Shown here one piece after another: positions 42,422 through 50,686 of a stretch of 64,000 nt of DNA; within the stretch, counting starts at the first letter, position 1; the number at the start of each line of letters is the position of its first letter. The DNA lies in assembly GCA_003249015.1 (NCBI GenBank), contig QBLS01000016.1:28485-92484 (forward strand), written 5' to 3'. The notes under the pieces were generated by a model that worked only from the letters and a program-made list of their open reading frames with translations, was not told where the DNA came from and did no database searches. Made by a program: the position numbers and the translations under genes. This DNA is from Pseudanabaena sp. (GTDB lineage: Bacteria; Cyanobacteriota; Cyanobacteriia; Pseudanabaenales; Pseudanabaenaceae).

Positions 42422-44131
42422 CTAGATTTTGGTCAGGCTTGCGATTTTCCACTTGCCATCTTCAAAGCGAAACACACAGACATACTTGCCCTTAGATGGC
42501 TGAGATTGAGCGGGATCAACTTTGCCATTGACATATAGGGTCGGGCTTTCAAAAATTTCTACAGTCAAATTAGCTTGCCCGTCTTGAAACCCAAAAGCAC
42601 CTGCACGAACAACACTAAACTCCCCATATTCATAAAAAGCATTATTGCTTTGTAGCCAGTCGATCGCCCCTTTACGCTTTGCATAGGCTTCGTCCGTAGT
42701 TAGCTCAGCTAGCAGATTTCGATCAAATGGTGGAGCAAACATTACCCCCTTACTAGCAACTAATTCGGTAACGATATCCACAGCTTCATCCTCAGAAAAT
42801 GCAGCGATTTCCTCAGCAGGGGGCTGAGGATTAGGCGCAAGGCTCGGCTCAACAGGGTCTGGCGTATTATCTGGTTCTTCAGTAATTATGGCTTCGGGAG
42901 TGGGAGCCTCAGTCTCCACAGGGCTAGGTGCATTAGCCTGAGGCAAACTATTGGGAGTGTTAGCCACGGATAGATTTTTAGGGCTGCGCGTTGCCATGAC
43001 CGCCCCGATCGCCACCGCTACAGAAAAGGCTCCCACCCACAGTAGCCACCAGATTTTCCCATTCTCATTTTTACCTTTTTGCGAAATAGGGCTTTGTACG
43101 GTTGCCTGTTGAGTCAAGTGATCGGTCGATTTAACAACAGTGGGGAGAATATTCGCCTGTAGCTGAGGTGGAGGCGGCGCTAGGGGTGTAATTTCCGTTG
43201 GCGGTACATTCGTTACATTGTGGTTAGGAGAAGTTGCGGCACTGTTGACACTAACGATCGTAGTCTGAGAGCCATTGGTGATATTAACAGTGGGTAGAGA
43301 ATGTTGATTTGAACTTGACAATCGGGCGATCGCTTGACGCACATCTGTGGCTGATTCATATCGATCTTTGTAGTGGTAGCGAGTCATTTTAGAAATAATA
43401 TCGATGACTCCCGAGCGATTTGGCAGAAGATGCTGCCAAATTAGTTCCCCTGTTTGATAGTCTTCTTGCAAATCACGGGGATTCAAACCAGTTAAGGCTT
43501 GAATGCCGATAATGCCGATCGCATACAGATCGCTACTAGGTCTAGGCTTGCCCTGCGCCTGCTCACTGGGCATATAGCCCGCAGTGCCGATCGCCACCGT
43601 TGCCATAGTTTTAGCTTCTTGATTGATCTGATTTTGGATTTGCTTAATCGCGCCAAAGTCAATTAAAACCAACTTATTATCAGATTTGCGACGAATGATA
43701 TTGTCTGGTTTAATATCGCGGTGAATCACGCCATTGCTATGGACATATTCCAAAATGCTGAGCAAATCATCGAGCATCTCAGTTACTTGAGTATCACTGA
43801 GGCGGCGACCCTGTGCTAGCTCCGCTTCTAGCGATCGCCCTTCCACAAATTCCTCTACTAGATAAAATTCGCCCGCTTGATCAAAATAAGCGAGTAGGCG
43901 CGGTAGGCGATCGTGATTGCCCAACTTAGCAAGAATCTGGGCTTCACTGGTGAAAAGGCGACTGGCAATTCTTAAATATTCTTGGTCGTTGCTAGCAGGC
44001 TTGAGGTGCTTGACCACGCAAAGCGGTTCGTCAGGAATACGGGTGTCATGGGCGAGATAGGTATGCCCAAAACCGCCTTCTCCCAACTTGCTAACGATGC
44101 GATAGCGACCATCTAGTAGCTGACCAATCAT
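42422..44131 (-). CDS. Ser/Thr kinase with membrane helix and ARC6-like IMS domain
   Basis: 569 residues from the ATG at 44131. Kinase (about 10-270): LGEGGFGHTYLAHD, VVKHLKP, HRDIKPDN (137-144, catalytic lysine present, unlike the two other kinases here) and DFGAIKQ. A linker and membrane helix follow (about 360-382), then a Pro-rich segment. The C-terminal IMS/DUF4101 domain (about 450-569) includes LLAELTTDEAYAKRKGAIDWLQ and FRFEDGKWKIASL. IMS domains occur in ARC6/Ftn2 at the division ring. A longer start at 44206 is in frame but lacks support. Confidence 0.88.
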   Translation of the reverse strand: MIGQLLDGRYRIVSKLGEGGFGHTYLAHDTRIPDEPLCVVKHLKPASNDQEYLRIASRLFTSEAQILAKLGNHDRLPRLLAYFDQAGEFYLVEEFVEGRSLEAELAQGRRLSDTQVTEMLDDLLSILEYVHSNGVIHRDIKPDNIIRRKSDNKLVLIDFGAIKQIQNQINQEAKTMATVAIGTAGYMPSEQAQGKPRPSSDLYAIGIIGIQALTGLNPRDLQEDYQTGELIWQHLLPNRSGVIDIISKMTRYHYKDRYESATDVRQAIARLSSSNQHSLPTVNITNGSQTTIVSVNSAATSPNHNVTNVPPTEITPLAPPPPQLQANILPTVVKSTDHLTQQATVQSPISQKGKNENGKIWWLLWVGAFSVAVAIGAVMATRSPKNLSVANTPNSLPQANAPSPVETEAPTPEAIITEEPDNTPDPVEPSLAPNPQPPAEEIAAFSEDEAVDIVTELVASKGVMFAPPFDRNLLAELTTDEAYAKRKGAIDWLQSNNAFYEYGEFSVVRAGAFGFQDGQANLTVEIFESPTLYVNGKVDPAQSQPSKGKYVCVFRFEDGKWKIASLTKI

Positions 44132-44212
44132 GCAATTACTCCATTTCTGCCATAAATCATAACGCTTTGCGCTCAAAACCAAACTAAGCAAAAGCTTGAT
44201 TGACAAGAACTG

Positions 44213-44308
44213 TATGTAGCACTTTGCAAGTGAGCGCGGTACAAGGGTTTGTTTCCCCGCCTTCAGCGGGGAAACAAACCCTTACTTCACTAGACTGGTA
44301 AATGCTAC
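44213..44308. mobile_element. MITE-D copy
   Basis: Ends TATGTAGCACTTTGC and the inverse of TAGCATTTACCAGTCTAGTG. The perfect hairpin at 44243-44283 (AAGGGTTTGTTTCCCCGC arms) forms the middle. The inverse strand matches the shorter element at 45156-45218. Confidence 0.65.
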
Positions 44309-44389
44309 GCCTATCGTTAATTTTATTACAGCGTTTTTGTGAAATGGAAACCAAACCCAGTATAAGGCTGTCAAATATAGCTGTAGTCG

Positions 44390-44430
44390 TACTAAATAAA
44401 GAAATAGCTATGCTATTTCTTTATTTAGTA
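44390..44430. repeat. Perfect hairpin TACTAAATAAAGAAATAGC-TAT
   Basis: 19-bp arms with a TAT loop. A member of the AAGAAATRGC hairpin group, located far from any gene end. Confidence 0.82.
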
Positions 44431-44706
44431 TGGAGTAGCGATGCTTTGCACCGCTACTCCTAAGAAAGATTTTGAAAGGCTGACAAAGCCAGTCTTTTAA
44501 GACCTTTCTGCGCTGGACAATCCCGCTTACTTGAGGATTTAACGACAACTTGGTTTATGATAATTAAGCTGTAAAGCCTATCGGTAAAGTTCAGACTGTT
44601 CGCGTCAAAAAAGACACAGCCTAGAATATAGACTCAACTTTTACACCAATAGCTTGTAGACAAGGACTAGTAACATTGCTAGCCACACTCGTTGTTTTGA
44701 TGACCT

Positions 44707-45057
44707 ATGGCTAGATACACTCAACATTTCTTAGTTGAAATTTCTCCCGAAAACCTGCATTCAACGATTATCAAAACGTTGGAGGCTTGTAATTTGGTAA
44801 TTACTTACGAAACCGATGATTATGTAATTGCTCAAGAAATAGAGACTAACGCTTCCTTCGCGCAGTTAGTAACTGTAGAAGTATTAATCCATCGCTCTGA
44901 GATTGAAGGCAATCAAGCAAAATTAACAATCGTCACCAAAAATGCGGAGTTGCCCCTTCGGGTTAATAACTACTGTCATGGAATTTCTGATAGCGTTTCT
45001 AAAGCTTTCTGTGACAGTCCAGAATGGAGACTCTTAGAAGTCACATCAGGATTTTAA
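44707..45057 (+). CDS. Conserved hypothetical protein
   Basis: 116 residues, not recognised. Alternating strands and one helix: FLVEISPENLHSTIIKTLEACNLVITYETDDYVIAQE, then LVTVEVLIHRSEI and AKLTIVTKNAELPLRVNNYC. No signal peptide or membrane segment, so probably cytoplasmic. It looks like a complete alpha/beta domain. No operon partner. Confidence 0.65.
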   Translation: MARYTQHFLVEISPENLHSTIIKTLEACNLVITYETDDYVIAQEIETNASFAQLVTVEVLIHRSEIEGNQAKLTIVTKNAELPLRVNNYCHGISDSVSKAFCDSPEWRLLEVTSGF

Positions 45058-45139
45058 ATGGCGTTACAGCGCTTTGCCCGGGCGCATTTGATTAGTGGCG
45101 CAGAATGCCGCTAATCAATAAATTTTTATAGGGTTTTTC

Positions 45140-45233
45140 AAATTAAGAAATAGCTTATAGCGTTTATCAGTCTAGTTAAGTAAGGGTTTGTTGCCCCGCT
45201 TGCTTGAAAAGCACTATAACCATTTCTTAATTT
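45140..45233. repeat. AAGAAATAGC hairpin split by a MITE-D fragment
   Basis: AAATTAAGAAATAGC at 45140 pairs with CCATTTCTTAATTT ending at 45233. The interval 45156-45218 carries TATAGCGTTTATCAGTCTAG and AAGGGTTTGTTGCCCCGC, the inverse of the 44213 element, truncated in the middle. Confidence 0.7.
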
Positions 45234-45269
45234 GGCATTAAAATCGCAAAAGGCTGTAATTGGGATTAA

Positions 45270-45728
45270 ATGGCAAATTATTACCGTGTTCTCGCCGATA
45301 ATCGGCAAGCAAGATTTAACTACGAAATACTCGAAACCTATGAAGCAGGTATCGAGCTACTGGGGACTGAGGTCAAATCCCTCAAAGCGGGCAAGGGTAA
45401 TCTCCGTGATGCCTATGGCATCGTCAGAAAGGGGCAGATCATGCTGCTAAATTTGTATATCTCTCCCCACCACACCACCAGTCTTTATTTCAACCATGAA
45501 CCAACACGCACAAGACGGCTCTTGCTGCACAAGGATGAAATTCGCAAGCTGATCGTGGCGGTCAGTCAAAAAGGATTAACGCTGATCCCCCTCAAGGTTT
45601 ATCAAAAGGAAGGTTGGATCAAGGTAGATATTGGGCTAGCTCGCAATAAGAAGCTCCATGACAAGCGCGAAGACATGAAAAAGCGCGATGATAAACGCGA
45701 GATTGAACGCACCATGAAAAACCGATAA
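45270..45728 (+). CDS. smpB: SsrA-binding protein
   Basis: 152 residues. Binds tmRNA and rescues stalled ribosomes. NRQARFNYEILETYEAGIELLGTEVKSLKAGKGNLRDAY and YLFNHEP-like (YFNHEPTRTRRLLLHKDEI) segments are standard, and the basic tail KKLHDKREDMKKRDDKREIER is the decoding-centre helix. Followed by a hairpin overlapping the stop. Confidence 0.97.
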   Translation: MANYYRVLADNRQARFNYEILETYEAGIELLGTEVKSLKAGKGNLRDAYGIVRKGQIMLLNLYISPHHTTSLYFNHEPTRTRRLLLHKDEIRKLIVAVSQKGLTLIPLKVYQKEGWIKVDIGLARNKKLHDKREDMKKRDDKREIERTMKNR

Positions 45729-45764
45729 AAAAATGACAGCGCAAGGCGCTGTCATTTTTTATCG
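45723..45764. terminator. smpB terminator overlapping the stop codon
   Basis: AAAAAATGACAGCGC-AAG-GCGCTGTCATTTTTT with a T-tract. The TAA stop (45726-45728) is at the foot of the left arm. Confidence 0.85.
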
Positions 45765-45804
45765 CGCTTTTCGTTGTTTAGGTTGCGGCGCAAAAAACTA
45801 AAAG

Positions 45805-45835
45805 AAGAGTGGCGGCGCGAAGCGCCGCCACTCTT
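45805..45835. terminator. Hairpin at the alpha/beta hydrolase gene end
   Basis: 14-bp perfect arms, core GGCGGCGC-GAA-GCGCCGCC, touching the first base of the hydrolase stop codon (minus strand). Same core as at 1678, 7024 and 53008. Confidence 0.75.
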
Positions 45836-46725
45836 TAGGCTAAGCCAGCTATCCAGTCTAAGATTTCATGATTAACCCGCTCAGGACGATCATCATGGGC
45901 GCAATGTCCCGCATCTTCTAGATATAGCAAAGTCGCGTTAGGCGCATACTGGACTAATCTTTTGCCTTCAGATGGTGGAATCAAGCGATCGCAATTTCCC
46001 CACAAAATCAATAACGGAGCTTGCAATAGGGAAAGCGCTTCCGTCAAGCTGGGCGAATAGTTGGGTTTATTGATACTGCGATTTAATCTTAAAAAAGCTT
46101 CCGCCGCTTTGCGATCGCGGGCAGGTTTGGCGATGATTTCCACAAGCTCCCGATCAACCCGATCGGGATCGCTGTAGACAATTCCTTTTAACACAGCGCG
46201 AATTACCCAAGGCTGACGCACTAGATAGAATAAGGGCTTCACAAATAATGCCGAAACGATCGCCTTGACTGAGCGTTCTAGGGGACGCAAAGCAGGAGGA
46301 ACTAAATCATTAAAAGCGGCAATATCGGGCAAGCTGATCGTCACCACCCCTGCCGCCATTTCTGGGTGATGACTAGCGGCGATCGCAGCAACCAAAGCGC
46401 CAATAGAGTTACCGACGATCACCATCGGCACGCCGACAAATTTTTGCCAAAAGTTTAAAACCTGCTCTACCCATAGATAAATCGAGTAGCTAGTGGGAGG
46501 TTTCTCAGAACCGCCAAATCCTAAGAGGTCGATCGCATAGACAGTATGGGTTTCCGCTAGGGCAGGCACATTGTCGCGCCATTGGTCGAGGGCTGCCCCA
46601 AATCCATGAATCAGTAAAATGGGCGGCTGATTGCTAAGCGAGTTGCGCGATCGGCAAAATCCATAACGCGATCGCCAGCCCCGAAAGTACCAATCACGAT
46701 ATTGCAGACTACTCGCTCTATACAT
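45835..46725 (-). CDS. Alpha/beta-fold hydrolase
   Basis: 296 residues from the ATG at 46725. LLIHGFGAALDQW (oxyanion region), the nucleophile elbow GNSIGALVA (Ser107) and the C-terminal DAGHCAHDDRPE histidine complete the triad, with the acid probably in LLILWGNCDRLIP. Similar to cyanobacterial MenH-like or epoxide-hydrolase-like enzymes, but the substrate is not clear. A TTG upstream at 46761 lies in a hairpin and is rejected. Confidence 0.85.
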   Translation of the reverse strand: MYRASSLQYRDWYFRGWRSRYGFCRSRNSLSNQPPILLIHGFGAALDQWRDNVPALAETHTVYAIDLLGFGGSEKPPTSYSIYLWVEQVLNFWQKFVGVPMVIVGNSIGALVAAIAASHHPEMAAGVVTISLPDIAAFNDLVPPALRPLERSVKAIVSALFVKPLFYLVRQPWVIRAVLKGIVYSDPDRVDRELVEIIAKPARDRKAAEAFLRLNRSINKPNYSPSLTEALSLLQAPLLILWGNCDRLIPPSEGKRLVQYAPNATLLYLEDAGHCAHDDRPERVNHEILDWIAGLA

Positions 46726-46746
46726 AATGCTCAATGTTTTTATAAC

Positions 46747-46775
46747 AGTAGTGTGCAGCAAAGCTGCACACTACT
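46747..46775. repeat. Perfect hairpin AGTAGTGTGCAGC-AAA
   Basis: 13-bp arms with an AAA loop, 22 bases upstream of the hydrolase start and just after the cysH terminator. A related GTGTG...CACAC hairpin is at 62322. Confidence 0.82.
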
Positions 46776-46781
46776 ATAAGC

Positions 46782-46808
46782 AAAAAAGCTCGCGTTGCGA
46801 GCTTTTTT
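46782..46808. terminator. Rho-independent terminator of cysH
   Basis: AAAAAAGCTCGC-GTT-GCGAGCTTTTTT, just after the cysH stop (minus strand). Confidence 0.87.
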
Positions 46809-46810
46809 AC

Positions 46811-47545
46811 TTAACCTTTAGCGCGAACGAGCTTACCGTCACTGCTGACGTGCAGACCACATTCTTGATTGCTCATTTCCCACCACCAACGACCAGCCCG
46901 CAGATCTTCGCCCGCTTGCACGGCTCTAGTACAGGGCGCACAGCCAATACTAGGGAAATTCTGATCATGCAGGGCATTGTAAGGGACTTCATTAGCGCGA
47001 ATATATTCCCAAACCTGATCAAAGCTCCAATCAATCAAGGGATTAATCTTCGCGATTTGGCGATCGGCATCTAGTTCGACTGTCTCCATGCTGGAGCGAT
47101 TAGCAGTTTGGTCGCGGCGCAATCCTGTAATCCAAGCGTCCAGACCCTGAGTAGCCCGACCGAGTGGCTCCACCTTGCGGATAAAACAACATTGTTTGCG
47201 ATTTTCCACACTGTCATAAAACAGGTTAATTCCCTTGGCGCTGACCATTTTCTCCACAGCTTCCGCCTGCGGAAACATGATTCGCAACTGAAGTTGCGGA
47301 TACTTTTGTTGAACCTTAGCAATCACTTCGTAGGTTTCACTGTTCAAACGCCCTGTATCGAGGGTAAATACATTGGCATCGGGCTTAATTTTGGCGATCA
47401 TATCGATTAGGACGACATCTTCTGCCCCAAAGCTGGAAGCAAGAGAAATCTGAGAATAGTTGCCTAGCGCCCAAGTAAGGACTTCTTGAGGAGTTTTGCC
47501 CTTGAGTTGTGCCGCTGCGTGATCAATATCTGTTTGCAGAGTCAT
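46811..47545 (-). CDS. cysH: Phosphoadenylyl/adenylyl-sulfate reductase
   Basis: 244 residues. Reduces activated sulfate to sulfite in assimilation. SSFGAEDVVLIDMI (about 38-51), LDTGRLNSETYEVI, TGLRRDQTANR and the catalytic ECGLHV (Cys229) are present. CC at 119-120 and CAPC at 202-205 form the four-cysteine [4Fe-4S] signature of enzymes that use APS directly. Enzymes restricted to PAPS lack it, so APS is the likelier substrate. Not next to other cys genes. Confidence 0.93.
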   Translation of the reverse strand: MTLQTDIDHAAAQLKGKTPQEVLTWALGNYSQISLASSFGAEDVVLIDMIAKIKPDANVFTLDTGRLNSETYEVIAKVQQKYPQLQLRIMFPQAEAVEKMVSAKGINLFYDSVENRKQCCFIRKVEPLGRATQGLDAWITGLRRDQTANRSSMETVELDADRQIAKINPLIDWSFDQVWEYIRANEVPYNALHDQNFPSIGCAPCTRAVQAGEDLRAGRWWWEMSNQECGLHVSSDGKLVRAKG

Positions 47546-47647
47546 TAGCTAATTGTTAAGAATTTAGGAACATTCTCAAATGCTACAGCGCTTTGCGCTG
47601 AATTAAAACCAAATAAGGGAATGGGAGCGCAAAGCGCCCCTACTCCC

Positions 47648-47678
47648 TTCAGACTAATTGCGGCGCAATTAGTCTGAA
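47648..47678. repeat. Hairpin TTCAGACTAATTGC-GGC
   Basis: 14-bp perfect arms with a GGC loop. It lies after an ACAGCGCTTTGCGCTGA motif (47585) and an imperfect GGAGCGC-AAA-GCGCCCC pair, between divergent cysH and dciA. Confidence 0.78.
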
Positions 47679-47756
47679 GAGGTTTAATTAAACGTAAATC
47701 GCCGTAATGCAGATGGAGACGGCTATAGTTAGAAAAGTATATTTGGCAGCAAGCAA

Positions 47757-48371
47757 ATGTCCCTCACAGGCTTACCAAACATCCTCACCAGCATTCAGTC
47801 GCGCACTAGTTGGCAACAGCGCTGCCAGTATTTGCTGATTGTCGAAAAATGGTCAGAGATCGTCGGTGAGTCAGTTGCCAAGCAAACCTGTCCCATCGGT
47901 GTTTATCAAAAATCTTTGCAGGTAGCTGTGTCTAGCCCAGTCTGGTCGCAAGCGCTTACCTTTGAGCGGATCAGAATTTTAACAAAAGTAAATGCATTAT
48001 TAGGAGAGACGAATTCCCTCGCGATCGCCGACATTCATTTTTCCACGGCAAAGTGGGCGACTCAACAAAAAACGATCAAAGAAAGCAAAGTAGTCCTCGA
48101 AGATCATCCCAGCTATTTACCAGCGATCGCCAATTCATCACCGCAAAGTCCAGCTCGCTCAAAAACTAAAAGTAGCAAGCTAAAGATCGAATCAAAAATT
48201 ATTAAAGCGCCTGAAACTGCTACCGAAGCCTTCCAACGCTGGCAATCAGTGATGCAGCAGCGCACCAATCAAATGCCCCCCTGTCCGCGTTGCGATCGCC
48301 CCGCCCTCACAGGCGAGATCACCCGTTGGCAAATGTGTCGTGTCTGTGCGATCGAAACTTTATTCAAGTAA
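47757..48371 (+). CDS. dciA: DciA (DUF721) replicative helicase-loading protein
   Basis: 204 residues. The N-terminal KH-like DUF721 domain (about 20-100): LLIVEKWSEIVGESVAKQTCPIGVYQKSLQVAVSSPVWSQ-type segments. DciA is the ancestral bacterial loader of DnaB. A variable linker (about 105-170) leads to a C-terminal zinc-ribbon-like module with CPRC and CRVC (about 177-199). Single gene followed by a large hairpin. Confidence 0.85.
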   Translation: MSLTGLPNILTSIQSRTSWQQRCQYLLIVEKWSEIVGESVAKQTCPIGVYQKSLQVAVSSPVWSQALTFERIRILTKVNALLGETNSLAIADIHFSTAKWATQQKTIKESKVVLEDHPSYLPAIANSSPQSPARSKTKSSKLKIESKIIKAPETATEAFQRWQSVMQQRTNQMPPCPRCDRPALTGEITRWQMCRVCAIETLFK

Positions 48372-48402
48372 AGGCGGCGCAGCGCCAGCAAAAATTATTT
48401 TT

Positions 48403-48459
48403 ACAAAACCTGATTCGTGGTGGCGCGGCTTCGCCGCGCCACCACGAATCGGGTTTTGT
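48403..48459. terminator. Long hairpin downstream of dciA
   Basis: About 27-bp arms, one mismatch. Inner stem GTGGTGGCGCGGC-TTC-GCCGCGCCACCAC, flanked by ACAAAACC/GGTTTTGT. The TTC-loop core is a variant of the dispersed core. Confidence 0.8.
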
Positions 48460-48579
48460 TTTTAAAACAGTGCGGGGATCTAGTCTGCTAAAATCAGGGC
48501 TAGGCTATTATTCCGCCTCATAGTTCATGCCCCACAGACTAGGGGCTATTTGGGAACCCTTTAGAGTCACGTCACCGCC

Positions 48580-49575
48580 ATGATGCAATCGGAAAATCTT
48601 CGTCAACGCGCCTCTGTTTTGGGGCTGCAAGTATTTAGCAAGCGCTCAGCCGTTCGGCTCGGCATCGTAACGCAGATATGGCTAGATGTCGATCAACGAC
48701 AGGTGATTGGCGTGACTGTTGCCGAGCGTTTTGTACCAGGAACTCCGATTGGAATTGGCGACACTTTCTACATGTCCCTTAGCAATATTGATCTATTGGG
48801 ACCAGATGCAATTTTAGTTGACGATGAATCAGTATTAGAAGACATCCTGATTGCCGAACGTTTCACGACTCTGATTAATAATGAAGTAGTTACGGAGTCA
48901 GGTGAACCCCTTGGCAAAGTGCGTGACTTTAAATTTGACCCCGAAACTGGGGATTTGCTGTTTTTAATTGTGGCTTCCCTTGGCAATCCCATTATTCCCA
49001 CTAGCTTGATTAGCACCTATGAGCTAGATGTCAATGAAATCATTGCCGTTGGGCGCGATCGCATCATCGTCACAGAGGGCATGGAAGATCGCATGACCCA
49101 GCTTAGCAAGGGACTATTAGAGCGTCTCGGCTTGGGTAAAGCACCTTGGGAAGACGATTTTGATGATGAGTACATGGTTCCGCCGACTACATCAATGCGC
49201 GATAACGCCCTTTCTTCAGGTACTCGCAGCAGTTATTCACCGCCGCCACAGCAACAGCGTCCCGTCTATCGCCAAGAGCAATCTTGGGATGATGGCGACA
49301 ATTGGGCAGAAGAGCGCGTTCCTGTAAATCCACCACAGCAGCAACGTCGCCAAGCCAGAGCCGAGATTCGTCCAGAGCCTTCCCGCCCCATCGTGCCACC
49401 ACCAGCACCCATTGACGACTACGATGACTATGATGATTTTGAGGAGAGCTATCCTCCCGCTAAGTCGGATTTTCGTAACGAGACTCAAAAACAAATTCTG
49501 GATGCTTGGGGGGAAACCAAAATTCCTGAGCGATCCAAGCAACGACTACCCGAAGAAGACTTTGACGAGATTTAA
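48580..49575 (+). CDS. PRC-barrel domain protein with disordered tail
   Basis: 331 residues. Two PRC-barrel domains (about 12-85 and 95-170: GEPLGKVRDFKFDPETGDLLFLIV). A Pro/Gln/Asp-rich, probably disordered tail follows (about 190-331), with DDYDDYDDF acidic repeats. PRC barrels act in RNA processing (RimM) and in photosynthetic reaction-centre H subunits. The stop overlaps the next ATG (TAATG), so it is translationally coupled to the PSII S4 gene. Confidence 0.85.
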   Translation: MMQSENLRQRASVLGLQVFSKRSAVRLGIVTQIWLDVDQRQVIGVTVAERFVPGTPIGIGDTFYMSLSNIDLLGPDAILVDDESVLEDILIAERFTTLINNEVVTESGEPLGKVRDFKFDPETGDLLFLIVASLGNPIIPTSLISTYELDVNEIIAVGRDRIIVTEGMEDRMTQLSKGLLERLGLGKAPWEDDFDDEYMVPPTTSMRDNALSSGTRSSYSPPPQQQRPVYRQEQSWDDGDNWAEERVPVNPPQQQRRQARAEIRPEPSRPIVPPPAPIDDYDDYDDFEESYPPAKSDFRNETQKQILDAWGETKIPERSKQRLPEEDFDEI

Positions 49576-50351
49576 TGCTACCCCGTGACTTACTAGACCG
49601 TGCTGAAAATAGAGAAGTAATTAGCCGTTTACTGGATCTAGGCGATCGCGCTATTCAGAATTGGGATGTCGTGTGCAGTGATTTTTTGTCGCCGCCCGAA
49701 ATTACCGAAGCTCTACAAATTTTTAGCAGAATGACCGAAATCCATTGCCTTGCTTGGGGCGGCTACCCTCAAGCTGAACGTCAGAGACTGGCGATCGCCC
49801 GTGGAGAATTGCCTTTAGATGAGTCCATGGTCAGCCTCACACCGATCTCGATTTCGGGAAATTTCCTGTTTGATACTGCCACCCATCGCGACTTTTTAGG
49901 AGCAATTTTGGGCACAGGAATTGAGCGGCAAAAGGTCGGCGATGTCAATGTTTTGGGAGAGAAGGGTGCACAGGCGATTGTTGTGCCTGAATTGGTGGAA
50001 TATTTACAAATTCATTTCAATCAAGTTCGCACCGTTCCTGTCAAAGTCAATGCGATCGCCTTTGATGAGCTAAAAATTCGTGTACCTGTCACCAAAGAAC
50101 TCGTATCTACGGAGGCATCCCTAAGACTAGATGCGATCGCTTCGGCAGGTTTTGGGATGTCGCGCAGCAAAATGGTAGACCTGATCAACAGCGACGATGT
50201 GCGGGTCAACTGGAAAACTATTTCCCAGCCTAGTCATCAGGTTAAGTCTGGTGATTTAATTGCCATCCGTGGCAAGGGCAGAGTCACCGTTGGTGAGATT
50301 ATGATCACCAAAAAAGAACGCTTTCGCGTCCAAATGACAAGATCCGTATAG
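49575..50351 (+). CDS. Photosystem II S4-domain protein (YlmH-like)
   Basis: 258 residues. An N-terminal YlmH-like region (RAENREVISRLLDLGDRA, FLSPPEITEALQIFSRM) and a C-terminal S4 RNA-binding domain (about 183-245: RLDAIASAGFGMSRSKMVDLINSDDVRVNW, HQVKSGDLIAIRGKGRV). This is the cyanobacterial and chloroplast family named for its link with photosystem II. The exact role is unknown. Second gene of the PRC-barrel operon. Confidence 0.9.
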   Translation: MLPRDLLDRAENREVISRLLDLGDRAIQNWDVVCSDFLSPPEITEALQIFSRMTEIHCLAWGGYPQAERQRLAIARGELPLDESMVSLTPISISGNFLFDTATHRDFLGAILGTGIERQKVGDVNVLGEKGAQAIVVPELVEYLQIHFNQVRTVPVKVNAIAFDELKIRVPVTKELVSTEASLRLDAIASAGFGMSRSKMVDLINSDDVRVNWKTISQPSHQVKSGDLIAIRGKGRVTVGEIMITKKERFRVQMTRSV

Positions 50352-50389
50352 CAAGAAAGGCAGTGCTTCGCACTGCCTTTCTTGCTATA
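50347..50389. terminator. Perfect hairpin overlapping the PSII S4 stop
   Basis: 20-bp arms TATAGCAAGAAAGGCAGTGC with a TTC loop. The TAG stop (50349-50351) is in the left arm. Confidence 0.82.
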
Positions 50390-50419
50390 GCTAGTAACGC
50401 TGCTACTAGCTTTATTTAA

Positions 50420-50506
50420 CGGAGAGAGAGGGATTCGAACCCTCGTTAAAGTTTCCCCTAAACAGCATTTCCAGTGCTGCGCCTTCAACCACTCGGCCAT
50501 CTCTCC
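50420..50506 (-). tRNA. tRNA-Ser (GGA)
   Basis: 87 bases, class II. Acceptor stem GGAGAGA/TCTCTCC, D-arm TGGCCGAGTGGTTGAAGGC, anticodon arm CAGCA-CTGGAAA-TGCTG giving GGA, a long variable arm (TTTAGGGGAAACTTTAA) and T-loop TTCGAAT. Discriminator G; CCA not encoded. Confidence 0.96.
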
Positions 50507-50637
50507 TAGCTTGGCTTTACTTACACAATCGTAATTAAGTTACTCAAAATGTTTGCTTTACCACGCGGATATTAATCATAACAAAGCATGGTGCATTTGC
50601 AAAACAAAAAGTAAGTGGCGGCGCGATGCGCCACCGC

Positions 50638-50686
50638 TTAAACCCAAATAAAGAAATGGCTACGCCATTTCTTTATTTGGGTTTAA
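50638..50686. terminator. Perfect hairpin overlapping the fcl stop
   Basis: 23-bp arms TTAAACCCAAATAAAGAAAT plus GGC, with a TAC loop. The fcl stop codon (50683-50685) is in the arm. Directly beside a second hairpin (about 50612-50640, GTGGCGGCGC-GAT-GCGCCACC). Confidence 0.85.

Larger units (their letters stand above)
44132..44706. other. Gene-free spacer with several repeats
   Basis: 575 bases between divergent genes. It holds a MITE-D copy (44213-44308), a hairpin (44390-44430), a GTAGCG...CGCTAC pair (about 44434-44458) and an imperfect GAAAGGCTG/CAGTCTTT pair (about 44472-44505). 44510-44706 is unique and presumably promoter DNA for the 44707 gene. No RNA gene is seen. Confidence 0.6.
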
